The translations under genes were made by a program, and so were the position numbers. Positions 61,201 to 64,000 of a stretch of DNA of 64,000 nucleotides are shown in pieces. Under the pieces are notes generated by a model, which saw nothing but the letters and a program-made list of their open reading frames with translations, did no database searches and was not told where the DNA came from. The DNA is taken from NCBI GenBank assembly GCA_947525005.1, contig CANNUY010000006.1, forward strand, positions 32,863 to 96,862. The letters run 5' to 3'. Position 1 is the stretch's first letter; every line of letters starts with the position of its first letter. Origin of the DNA: an uncultured Candidatus Melainabacteria bacterium (GTDB lineage: Bacteria; Cyanobacteriota; Vampirovibrionia; Gastranaerophilales; Gastranaerophilaceae).

Positions 61201-64000
61201 TAAATTCATCGGATTTAAAGGTGATAACAACGAATTGTCAAACATCTTAAAATTAAATGAGGATTACTATGTTCGTTATGGAATGAATGGTTCAATTATT
61301 ATTGCTCAATACAATGAAATTGACAATAGCGATAATCCATTAATTCAAGCATTATGGAAAACTAAAGCACAAACATATAAGTTAAATGATAATGTAGTAT
61401 TGTATAACTACGGTATTGACACAGATAAAAATATTGGTGATGATAACAACCCAATCTCTGATAAGGGTGTTCTTCAATCAACAAAATTAGTTATCAAAGG
61501 AAATGCAAAGGATCGTTATACTATTTCAACACCAAAAGAAATTCAAGGTTTCACAATTGGTGAAGGACAAACTACACCAACAGATAAAACAAAACCAATT
61601 CTTGCTAAGAAACAACAAATTGTAGGTAGCCATTTTGATATAACAGGATTTGACGGTGCATTTATCAATAATGGTGGTAAGATAGCGTTATCTTATGTAA
61701 ACTTGATTGAAAACGAAACAGAATCAAGTGGTGGTGCTATAAGAAATTATCTTGGTACTGTAATACTTTCTGGAAACAAAAAATTGTATGCTAATGTTCA
61801 CAGTAATATTGCAGACAAAGAAGGTGGTGCGATTTATAATAAATCAGGCATCTTGACCTTGAAGTTTGTTAACTTTGGTAATCAGTTTGAAGAAAATGGA
61901 AATGATGCATTAAATGGTGGAGCTATTTATAATTTAAATAAATTGACAGCAACCAATGTTAATTTTACAAACAACTTCGCTGATGAAAATGGTGGTGCAT
62001 TGTACACATCTGGCTATACAAAACTATCTGCTGCAACTTTCAAGGATAATGAATCAACTTTAGGTGGTGCAGTTTATGTTGATGCAACACCTGATAAGAC
62101 TCACGCAGTTACAATGAATAAGACTAATTTCTATGGAAATAACGTTGATGAAAACGGAGGCGCATTATACGTTAAAAAAGGTAATGTAACAATCTCATCT
62201 TCAAACTTTGGTTCAGCAACTACAGTAAACAAAGGTAATGATGCAAAAAATGGTGGAGCTATTTATACTGCACCAAAAGACTCAGATAGCGTTACAGGAA
62301 CTGTAGTGATAAAATCAACGAAATTTGCTGATAACAATGCAATCGAAAACGGTGGAGCTATTTATAACAATGGAACTATATCATTAGTTAAAAATACATT
62401 TGGTTTAATTGATAAATCATTAAATACATATGGTAACACTGCAATAAATGGTGGAGCTATTTATAACCAAGGTAACTTGACCGATAAAGCATCTAAGTTT
62501 ATGTATAACACAGCTGAAAATGGTGGTGCAATTTATAATGATGGAACAATTATTATCAAAAATAGAAAAAATGTTATAACAGGAGGTTTAAATAATACTA
62601 AATTTACTTCAAACAGTGCTAGTAAAAACGGTGGAGCTATTTATAATAATGGTTTATTAGCATTATCAAAATCAGCATTAGTGAATAACTCAGCAAATAA
62701 TGGTGGAGCTATTTATAACGCTGTTACAAAAAATGCAACTTTGATAAGCACAACATTGTTAGGTAATATTGCAAACGAAAACGGTGGAGCTATTTATAAC
62801 GCAAGTGATTTAATGATAAATAAATCAACTGTAGGTAAAGCAAATGTTATAAAAGGTGGAGTTGTAAAGACAAAGAATAGCAACGACGCTCAAAATGGTG
62901 GTGGAGTTTATAACGCAGGCACAATGACTGTTTCTGGTTCTAAATTTATCAATAACGTGGCTATTGCAGTAAAAGATGACTCTGGTAATGTTGTAAGTGG
63001 TGGAAACGGTGGAGCTATTTATAACACCAACAATGCTAACATCAAATTAACATCTACCACATTACAAAGTAACAATGCTTTAAATGGAGCAGGTGTTTAT
63101 AACACTAGCAATTTAGATATTATCAAATCTAAATTTACAAGCAATATAGCAAGCGCCGTAAAAGATGAATCAGACACTGTAATCAGTGGTGGAAATGGTG
63201 GTGCTATTTATAACACTAATAGCGCTAACCTAGTTATTAACACAACTACATTTACATCTAATAAATCAGTAAATGGTGGTGCTATTTATATACAAGGATT
63301 CGGTGAAAGTTCTGATAAACCATCAGACACTTATTCAGGAGCTCAAATAATTGGTTCTACATTTAAAGGTAACAGTGCTGATAAAGGTGGCGCTATTTAT
63401 GTAGGCAAATACGCAGATTTGTATATTCAAGATACAAGTTTTACAAAAAATATTGCAACAACAGCAGGTGGTGCAATATTCGCTGATGAAGGCAGTTCAT
63501 TGTATATTTCAGCAGTTAAGAAAAACGTAGTATTCTCTGGTAACAAAGCAAACGGTACTTCAAACTCTATACATTTAGCAGAAGGTGCTACTTTGAACCT
63601 CGGTACTAACAAAGGTAGAAGTATTACTATCAAAGATAAAGTTACAATGGATAAAAATGCCGTAATCAATAAATATGGATTAGGTAAAATCTATATTGTA
63701 AACGAAAAAGATTTAAAAGATGCAAGCTTTACAATTAATGATGGTGGTGCATTTAGTACAGTAAACGGTATTGTTGGTAAACTGTTCTTTAAGACCTTAA
63801 ATTTAGCAAATGGAACAAAAACAGTAGCTGAATTAGATGCAAACTTTAAATCAAGAACAGTTGATAAAATTCAAGCTAGTGAGGTTGTTGGTACAGGTAC
63901 AATGTCACTAGGCAAGCTCAATGTAATATCAAACAGTAAAACCCCTGTAGATATAAATGTAGGTAAAGATTCTGTCGTATCAAGCGTAACAACAAACAAG
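43076..64000 (+). CDS. Giant exported repeat protein, Pmp/autotransporter-like (3' end beyond the window)
   Basis: One open frame from GTG 43076 to the right edge with no in-frame stop in my reading: at least 6,975 codons. A signal peptide is followed by Asn/Thr/Ser/Gly-rich repeats typical of right-handed beta-helix surface proteins. These include GGAIYN + FxxN units as in chlamydial polymorphic membrane proteins (PF02415), GGGLIG arrays, ISxxTxV-type arrays and LTNNGTI adhesin-like units. Five linker modules with an ERNF motif (45083, 48374, 52004, 55172, 57086) separate the arrays. Chlamydial Pmps are type V autotransporters, but any C-terminal barrel lies past this window, so the secretion mode is inferred. 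GAGG lies 7 bases before the GTG. Almost no charged enzyme-like motif is present. The most likely roles are adhesion or surface shielding. Confidence 0.9.
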   Translation, partial: MKKCPIIALGSKVPSRNIFAFCNFIKENIKESFNIKGLLTSFIAILFFASMSASTFAAELTPTLGENSAYTLTEVSSSGADTISYRYFDSTNNTYVTKYYKIALNNSSFGDSLAWSEDSTGSTGSVKITLPNGTEKTYYYTYSTPSGYTETSTRVTSPNSSNVTNVVFKLENIKYEGSSFGGAAIYSAANSNLDVVADFVGSYSYCTESYGSMYGGAIYNRGQLNSITGKFLNNGISAYGSSENSYGGAIYNKGTITTINADFVGNYSENRRTFYRPSIYGGAVYNQGTITNLTGKFVKNYVYNGGKLAARGGALCNMGTIVSLNSDFVGNYTFSIYASGGAIYNEGTISSLTGDFISNYVTPKSGNSYGGAIYNTSSNGIGLTNNKFIGNYAISTSGKAYGGAIYTDKSLTINADNGIALFSENYTQSSSGAKDYNAIYVDSSSATLTLNAKNNGVITFDNNNITGVSGYTLNITGDNTSTVNLYNQINNAKLNITGVDKVDFVDNTARTYNLVSMNSAENVKYSIDIDLANNTSDTFIMRSGSSGIITINNLNVINGTWDDFINSDGVIKVIQASSNGLQLAITDELQAEFDKYSNTYTKSGKDVVSSTVSSLKVLYEYDNATLEKTIKVGTTTTTNDSIQVIYNLLSGTRTQIDTLAELVQLETPDERNFNVVSDYTAISNLGTATAGTININGNNHSIDLNSNNGIELVNETVLNLNDVTINNGTIANVTNDNATINVTNSTLNSDLTGGKGNLNIVNSTLPNVNVSNLTMKSGTNSVTGGITATTLKVLAGSNTFCGNISATTKIENGTNNFNGEVKTGTLNIADGDNTFSGSVSSNTEISGGKNTFAGNISASTTVNGGNNDFQGEISTGTLSVANGNNTFSGTISSNTDVTGGSNNFTGTITSNITNILNGTNNITGTFTNSNVTIAGGDIRFGENTFADSNNTLNVTGGTVNLADGVTSNYVINSLTSSENANYSLDVIFNGSTGVADTILASSNSTGVITIDNINYIGNIAQDMTINILNTTSDSISIQLTDILSGEKVYYYNGIRNSYNLSTNGKDLIFSFISSEYEKEANGIISNISRVSESILKNNNSVYTLTEVTSSTTVQDDAVTVSINNKTYYYIPNTTGVLTQKDYQRLASTGHVALKELTASDGAIYKVGDKYYGYDVDKLPQSAYTLTPTTVLGDDVITKYEYDKNTNKLSPKYYQIVLNPEKTYANIYTSAITNTETITVKDAIFKNITSNSALVYNDQSRMYDLNADFISNKISTSGTVHGGLIDNTGEFMSSTIGDITGNFISNTVTITSNLDGGGLIGNTGIDTKSTIGDITGDFISNIVTLKGSVYGGGLIGSYNSPDSDYSSSAIIGDITGDFILNTVTLKGSVYGGGLIGSYVNYGSGLASSSIGDINSNFYKNSIKLDGYYLLAGVICNYVHEDDKTSTIESISGEFINNSVIKESGSATVYAGVIYNNDSIHDITNSTFIDNYVKIASGEAYASVIYTTKSLEIKADNGTTIFSGNYSQIGDGEKNYNAVYVDSDSAMLILEATHNGVITFDDNITGKSGYSLLIKGDSSSTVNLHNTISNANLIVSNVGKVDFADNVAREYNLVSMLSYENTNYTIDIDLTNNTSDTFVVGNNSTGKITLDDLNFIGGDWSDFVNKSRTIQIINASDNNLQLAISEKLQAEFDNYSNTFTKTGKDIVSSTISSDKVFYNYDNATMKKAVKIGSTITKNDSLQVINEYVSGARTQLDTLAELLQLETSDERNFNVVSDYTAISDLGTATAGTININGNNHSIDLNSNNGIKLANKTVLNFNDVTVGGSTTLVSATTSDATIGLNNVTLNGNISGAGNNVAISGNTKLNGVFTNTNTTFSNGTLSFNENTFADNNNTLNVTGGNIDLADGVTTNYVINSLTSSENANYSIDVIFNSSTGVADTILASSSSSGVITIDNINFIGNITQDMTINILATTNDSLSIKLAEILNGEKVLNSNGYKNLFTMNSDGKNLIFTFISYEELKVDETISNIFYASTRVLTSDKNVYTLTVVTSSTAVPDNAVTVRINGTKYYYIPDTTDKLSLNDYQHLASTGNIALKELTSSDGAIYKIGDKYYGYDIDKLPQSAYTLTEVSSSGNGIITKYEYNKTTNTLTPKYYKLNLKDTEYGTGGKSQTITINILDKYIPITVKYDDNTTKTYTNVYDSPITNSSTITIADAIFKNIQTSSALVINNNKGKITSLTADFMSNKVTISSNISGGGLINNNAYGYTTTIGNLSGNFLSNTISTNYSLFGGGLIGNYSYNYSSTTIGNITGDFISNNVTGNYVYGAGLIGDYSYKLSSTTIGNITGNFISNNVTGNYVYGAGLIGNYTEASTYNIGDITGNFISNTVTVNNTLYGGGLIGKFTHDSQTSNIGDITSNFISNTVTVNNTLYGGGLIGNTSQIGDSKISDITGNFISNTVSVNSTLSGGGLIGIYSNDSTNGAHSIGNITGDFISNNITLNNIKHGAGLIGNYTEASTYNIGDITGDFISNNVKVKSTLIGAGLIYIYKGSINNIPGDFINNTVTIYGDLNGGGLISTYGIDVYVHKIKDITGDFISNTITFTGDCVSGGGLIANLSNNIKNIKSNFINNTIKLTSTSNQEIESGLISSTSGGIIENISGNFENNSVIKNSGSATIYTGGIYISDNGTSSISNSTFKNNYVKIASGTVNASVIYVDSGLSINADNGTTLFSGNYTQVGNGEKNYNAIYVNSTSARLSLNATNNGVIQLEDNIVSTTHEVSYGYDILKITGDSTGVLNLYGDIKNLNFTTDNITINTANNNIKEYNFKRLTSDASTKYSIDINLTNNSSDKFILGNSSTGKITLDDLNVISGDWNDFVNKSRTIQIIKATDDSIQLAISEKLQAEFDNYTTATTKTEKDTVSANINSDDILYKKEITTSKLIGLGKTNTTNDSLQTKYEVTEKQTQLDTLAELSNLETSEERNFNFVDRSTYTLTADLGTTSAGTLNINGMSQRPLARRAIFRAPSSNSMSKIDLAGKRGFTIEAGTTLNITDTEIANGVASDKGAAIYNNGGTMNTITGKFTNNSVTNATSDVYGGAIYSSGTIGTITADFENNSATSEGGNSYGGTIYNSGTITTINGTFTNNSTTSNVVRGGLIYNEGTITTISGTFDSNKPVATNGNLLGGIIANYKTINNIEGTFTNNIISSITYGGIIFNHTNKTIDKMNATVNNNNISSNTVINGGILQNQGTIDTIDGSYEDNTMSSVERIQGAIINTLGSVTNIKGTYRRNSITSKTIVGSIIANAGNINNIEATFENNTSEATGGIISGGIIFNSTNKNIDKINATVKDNHISSSVGINGGILLNQGTIGTIDGNYEKNIISGVERVQGGIISLINSKITNIKGVYKDNSATSTIVTGGIIYNSGTIDNIEATFENNTSESTGDNAWGGVIFNGTGKTIGTINSTFKNNSLNTSKTAFGGVIQNQGTITSITGSFEGNSTYQGGAINNSTNGLITTINADFIGNSANVGTAISNLGRIDSIAGNFTNNIGATVIYNTGTIGDITADFTGNYSLKDEVGGSCLSSFNGNVGNITGNFTGNYQDFSSNADSETWGGILYFRAGDTSGVENPTETTIYTIGKISGEFTGNYTLAGTINGSGLHFRAVNSTVFQTVAEGVDGTFTGNYGVASKGAAKGGVLFNEASATYSTVKTITGTYKNNYLSGKTSALGGVLFNNSANTTSHAIITKLTGTFTDNYVTSEGSAYGGVIYNTGTMEDVSGTYKNNYAVSTGGTALGGAIYTKTDMTITSGENGTTFSGNYVSTDGGTTKDYQAIYVADASKTLTLNSTNNGSITFDDSITGESGYTLNITGDSSSIVNLHNTISNANLTISNIGRVDFVDNTTRTYNLVSMTSDASTKYGIDVDLTNALADKFVVTADSTGVLTIKDINILGTATETKTFQILSLTNGSTLQLALGDNIQIGGLRELTTNTVLNTDKFGELEGWQLTTTTTNNDSLKWIPGGRIYDTLVLINQKETSEERNFNFVDTATYTLSDDLGTTSAGTLNINGIKDAEENMSTIDFNNKKGFDIKENTTLNLTNVNLTNSNDTAIYIYEGNLGNVIANFSNNKRAIHNTGTITSITGNFTGNYSDSDGGAIYNDFVGDGSNIGDITGDFTGNYAGSSGGAIYNGGITGNIKGTFTGNYATKNGGAIYNQGEIGDISGKFSENSANEGSIIYNSNNIRNINADFENNIGGVISNDGTINNISGKFTGNHSENESVISSSGSINDITADFINNYVDGSSYGGSYSLGGAINNIDGTIGNITGNFTGNYTNSNGGGAIGNFSGTIGNITGNFSNNHATGNGGAINITNGSLGTIKGDFTNNYIIFNNATGYLRGQGGAIYNESGTLGTISGNFTNNYVICNETDESLQAQGGAIYTSSNITFGANGKSYEFTNNYVSNDGGTTKDYNAIYVANSSSNITFDLKNGGSYTMNDNINGDTGYGVILKGDGTETAFILNNDIKNGANLTVDNTTLNLANNTINNRSFGSITAQNGAKLDIDIDLDKGLVDSISATSDSTGVITIASLNVIGTKSNVNQVYQVLKLTSNSTLQLALTDNVSVEDALAKLTNTVKNTDIFVQKAGLELTTTNTNNDSLKYHIAKTYDTLVLINQKETSEERNFNFVNSSNYILTEDLGRTSDGTLNINGLETGSIIDLNRNNGFTVGENTTLNFRNISIIGAKETDGSIINAETGAVINLENVILNSKGVRIVNAGEMNFLGDSTLKTSVSGDGSMTISNNLTNIETITQNSITVNTDSDLINKGTVNVSNTISNLGVITNNGEFSIAGNNSLGSVQGNGILNINGKITAEKSVTQGTINVNNDAKLTNSAGITANVVNNSTFENNALLTGTLTNTDNATSNASNLNGNVVNTGDLALTGGDFGVHSITGNGNLNLSNNVKSAGSIIQNNMNFADNSSFTNNGSATIDTVSVVKGATLINNGSFTVGNTLTNNGTIQNKITGIMYINNYVSEEVQADGTRGVLENEGVLKIESSSVNADIRNSSNISVKGDSKLDTISGAGTINVEGTLTVFGSVTQTTISVTEDSKLVNNANSGITANVINKSTFENNELLTGNLTNSGSTTSSATNLAGNVINSNNLNFTGGTYGNYFITGSGTTTIVDNTENAGTIIQNNITINSDKTYTNTNSTTVNETLTNNGTIKNDGTFTVNADNTLGAFTGNGVLNLNNNIAVTADTSVEQGIINVSKGSTLTNNDEITVSSMFANQGTFTNNTNAEIVGTVINSSVFNNDGVLLGSLANNKGATTTTSASGLVGDVVNNGLLLLTGGNFSTPTTALFDTRSLPETHSITGSGTIEIKEDVTNSGVINQAGLVIYSEKTYTNENETIISETLTNNGSITNNGSFKVKGTNSLGNISGTGTLNTDGTITVDKNIVQNSIINTGELKFADQEKTITATVNNESKGTITAIGSNIIGNINNAGRLNFSGTTQSNITNYNGVSGVINLDGNLTVKHSITSNTLNLNNGTTLTLEGSGLLNLTGLNAEGGSLNAQNGHIDTINLGNLVLNSNMNVVIDTALAETPESDRFVASTVEDNGYHLVINEIKIISDRINDNNEYLINVANEVLKDYVKLKNNGFIKVNGLNEDVSYLVSYKKETGDLSFSLGNLYSAVHLNKDDRSYTLGVDENVVTDLGTMATYNSTLTINGQNHNIIGNNFEGNNFEGITIREGQTLNVNDVKSFNGFTTALINKGTLNIKDTNFTNNNENDIANDGTLNFTGNNSLNKVAGAGSTNINSGSTTVNTSFSQASLTINSDAEFITNGTATINSINNSGKFLNNGIVTIFGGQSTGNFTNIGSLEIKANDVDSTFNGDIIAGKTEDNSIPSVKFTASNDKTLTISSSLRLSEDLTFDIAINDTTNQGTVKIANDLTPVSADGEQYVLNSFTANGGTLDVKNGSISNIYTNKLTISNNTNYVFDLIKNADGKYKYDKIWTNRARENAGTGKLVLSKENFTDDFINSLEGAIKLKLMYIRTSTDKFIGFKGDNNELSNILKLNEDYYVRYGMNGSIIIAQYNEIDNSDNPLIQALWKTKAQTYKLNDNVVLYNYGIDTDKNIGDDNNPISDKGVLQSTKLVIKGNAKDRYTISTPKEIQGFTIGEGQTTPTDKTKPILAKKQQIVGSHFDITGFDGAFINNGGKIALSYVNLIENETESSGGAIRNYLGTVILSGNKKLYANVHSNIADKEGGAIYNKSGILTLKFVNFGNQFEENGNDALNGGAIYNLNKLTATNVNFTNNFADENGGALYTSGYTKLSAATFKDNESTLGGAVYVDATPDKTHAVTMNKTNFYGNNVDENGGALYVKKGNVTISSSNFGSATTVNKGNDAKNGGAIYTAPKDSDSVTGTVVIKSTKFADNNAIENGGAIYNNGTISLVKNTFGLIDKSLNTYGNTAINGGAIYNQGNLTDKASKFMYNTAENGGAIYNDGTIIIKNRKNVITGGLNNTKFTSNSASKNGGAIYNNGLLALSKSALVNNSANNGGAIYNAVTKNATLISTTLLGNIANENGGAIYNASDLMINKSTVGKANVIKGGVVKTKNSNDAQNGGGVYNAGTMTVSGSKFINNVAIAVKDDSGNVVSGGNGGAIYNTNNANIKLTSTTLQSNNALNGAGVYNTSNLDIIKSKFTSNIASAVKDESDTVISGGNGGAIYNTNSANLVINTTTFTSNKSVNGGAIYIQGFGESSDKPSDTYSGAQIIGSTFKGNSADKGGAIYVGKYADLYIQDTSFTKNIATTAGGAIFADEGSSLYISAVKKNVVFSGNKANGTSNSIHLAEGATLNLGTNKGRSITIKDKVTMDKNAVINKYGLGKIYIVNEKDLKDASFTINDGGAFSTVNGIVGKLFFKTLNLANGTKTVAELDANFKSRTVDKIQASEVVGTGTMSLGKLNVISNSKTPVDINVGKDSVVSSVTTNK
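43280..43440 (+). repeat. Head module, copy 1
   Basis: Begins AYTLTEVSSSG and carries the YRYFDSTNNTYVTKYYKIAL pattern. The same module recurs at 46376 and 46619, and at 49199 and 49442. Confidence 0.6.
43583..44282 (+). repeat. Pmp-like GGAIYN array A (about 8 units)
   Basis: About eight units of roughly 38 residues. Each has GG-A-[IV]-Y, then GTI..I.(G/A)DF, then GNY or NN, for example SYGGAIYNKGTITTINADFVGNY. Confidence 0.8.
44283..45255 (+). repeat. Linker module copy 1
   Basis: Starts at SLTINADNG, contains KDYNAIYVDSSSATLTLNA, ITFDNNNITG..YTLNITGD, YNLVSM, SIDIDL and ERNFNVV (ERNF at 45083). It ends TLNLNDVTI, which opens the next helix. Four further copies at 47581, 51193, 54442 and 56356. 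Confidence 0.75.
45455..45840 (+). repeat. Short 20-residue GxNxFxG repeats
   Basis: About seven units of a roughly 20-residue pattern GxNxFxGxISxxTxV, for example GGKNTFAGNISASTTVN and GGNNDFQGEISTGTLSV. It is a finer rung size than the Pmp-like arrays. Confidence 0.7.
46376..46760 (+). repeat. Head module, copies 2a and 2b
   Basis: YTLTEVTSSTTVQDD at 46376 and AYTLTPTTVLGDD at 46619. Both are followed by YYYIPNTTG- or KYYQIVL-like segments. Confidence 0.6.
46900..47580 (+). repeat. GGGLIG array B
   Basis: Units of about 40 residues, for example STIGDITGDFISN..GGGLIGNTG. The consensus shifts from GGAIYN to GGGLIG while keeping the FxxN rung. Confidence 0.7.
47581..48545 (+). repeat. Linker module copy 2
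   Basis: Same order as copy 1, ERNF at 48374. A 75-base segment at 48422-48496 is identical to 45131-45205 in copy 1. Confidence 0.75.
49199..49600 (+). repeat. Head module, copies 3a and 3b
   Basis: YTLTVVTSS at 49199 and AYTLTEVSSSG at 49442. Both lie exactly 2,823 bases after 46376 and 46619. Confidence 0.65.
49800..51192 (+). repeat. GGGLIG array C with near-identical tandem units
   Basis: Tandem units of about 38-43 residues (TIGNITGNFISNTVT..GGGLIG). At the DNA level some segments are identical or nearly so, for example around 50160-50220 and again at 50590-50650. Confidence 0.75.
51193..52245 (+). repeat. Linker module copy 3 with a basic insertion
   Basis: ERNF at 52004. After TLNINGM, an Arg-rich stretch SQRPLARRAIFRAPSSNS (about 52096-52150) interrupts the usual linker, which then resumes with GFTIEAGTTLNI. 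Confidence 0.7.
52246..54441 (+). repeat. GGAIYN-type array D
   Basis: Longest array, over 2 kb, with GGTIYN, GGAIYS, GGVIYN and GEFTGNY units of varying length. Confidence 0.7.
54442..55375 (+). repeat. Linker module copy 4
   Basis: ITFDDSITGESGYTLNITGD, YNLVSM, DVDLTN, VLINQKETSEERNFNFV (ERNF at 55172), TLSDDLGTTSAGTLNING. Confidence 0.75.
55376..56355 (+). repeat. GGAIYN array E
   Basis: Units DITGDFTGNY..GGAIYNG repeated roughly ten times. Confidence 0.7.
56356..57270 (+). repeat. Linker module copy 5
   Basis: Same order with more divergence; ERNF at 57086. Confidence 0.7.
57271..60010 (+). repeat. LTNNGTI-type array F
   Basis: Units VNNSTFENN..LTNNGTI..LxSVTG/NGNLNLS repeated, resembling haemagglutinin or autotransporter passenger rungs. 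Two roughly 500-base stretches near 57700 and 58400 run in the same order (TANVVNNSTFENNALLTG and TANVINKSTFENNELLTG), suggesting tandem copying. Confidence 0.65.
61690..63500 (+). repeat. GGAIYN array G (about 20 units)
   Basis: Dense array with a GGAIYN-like core roughly every 30 residues (about 20 units), alternating with short FxxN-like segments. Many carry the DNA word GGTGGAGCTATTTATAA. Confidence 0.8.
63501..64000 (+). other. Transition segment after array G
   Basis: Loss of the GGAIYN rhythm; segments such as EGATLNLGTNKGRSITIKDK and VAELDANFKSRTVDKIQA look like the end of a beta-helix passenger before a C-terminal domain. What follows is outside the window. Confidence 0.5.

Noticed and set aside
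44530..63669. Many minus-strand open frames of 60-170 codons opposite the giant gene
   Set aside because: They mirror the Asn/Thr-rich repeat coding frame, have hydrophobic low-complexity translations and no SD. They are shadows of the repeats.

Overview
This is an AT-rich window from a bacterial chromosome that uses the standard code (TGA serves as a stop). It carries Gram-negative surface machinery: a full RND efflux operon, a TolC-type outer membrane factor, and a giant exported beta-helix protein. Several genes are typical of the cyanobacterial side of the tree: a Tic20-like membrane protein, a three-domain NifU with NifS, and a PDZ/radical-SAM DUF512 protein. Together with many small orphan proteins this suggests a gut-type Vampirovibrionia/Melainabacteria (Gastranaerophilales-like) organism. 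That placement is inference from gene content, with no marker-gene phylogeny behind it.

Layout. 1-13.5 kb: a WecA/TagO-type transferase (cut by the left edge), glyA and a LysM protein on the minus strand; nadD-yqeK-panE, an orphan membrane protein, an RND pump operon (adaptor, pump, TolC) and serS on the plus strand; then small orphan envelope proteins. 13.5-25.5 kb: a Tic20-like protein, a TPR protein, rsfS, rpiB, small orphans, a nifU-nifS Fe-S operon, a bifunctional nuclease, ruvB, yidD-ispD, a PadR regulator with a DUF512 radical-SAM protein, and an EF-hand protein. 25.5-30.1 kb: a metallophosphoesterase, a TPR lipoprotein-like gene, a BcrAD-type activase and Asn/Gln-rich orphans. 30.1-30.63 kb: a non-coding block built from REP-like and nested inverted repeats. 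30.6-37.8 kb: a minus-strand murC-murB-ddl-ftsQ-ffh-ndk-tgt cluster (cell wall, division, SRP, tRNA modification). 37.9-42.9 kb: a Xer recombinase, panD, a two-component system, tadA and a TIGR02757 protein.

43.1-64.0 kb is one open reading frame with no in-frame stop, at least 6,975 codons, still open at the right edge. It has a long signal peptide followed by arrays of chlamydial Pmp-like GGAIYN/FxxN repeats, GGGLIG-type repeats and LTNNGTI-type repeats. Five copies of a roughly 0.9-1.0 kb linker module separate the arrays, with evidence of roughly 3 kb segmental duplication. This is the most remarkable object in the window.

A second theme is transcriptional. Several genes without a usable Shine-Dalgarno site (ruvB, xer, yidD, padR, probably a TPR gene) have a TATAAT-like box, often preceded by TGn, ending 6-7 bases before the start codon. 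This predicts leaderless mRNAs alongside ordinary SD-led genes.
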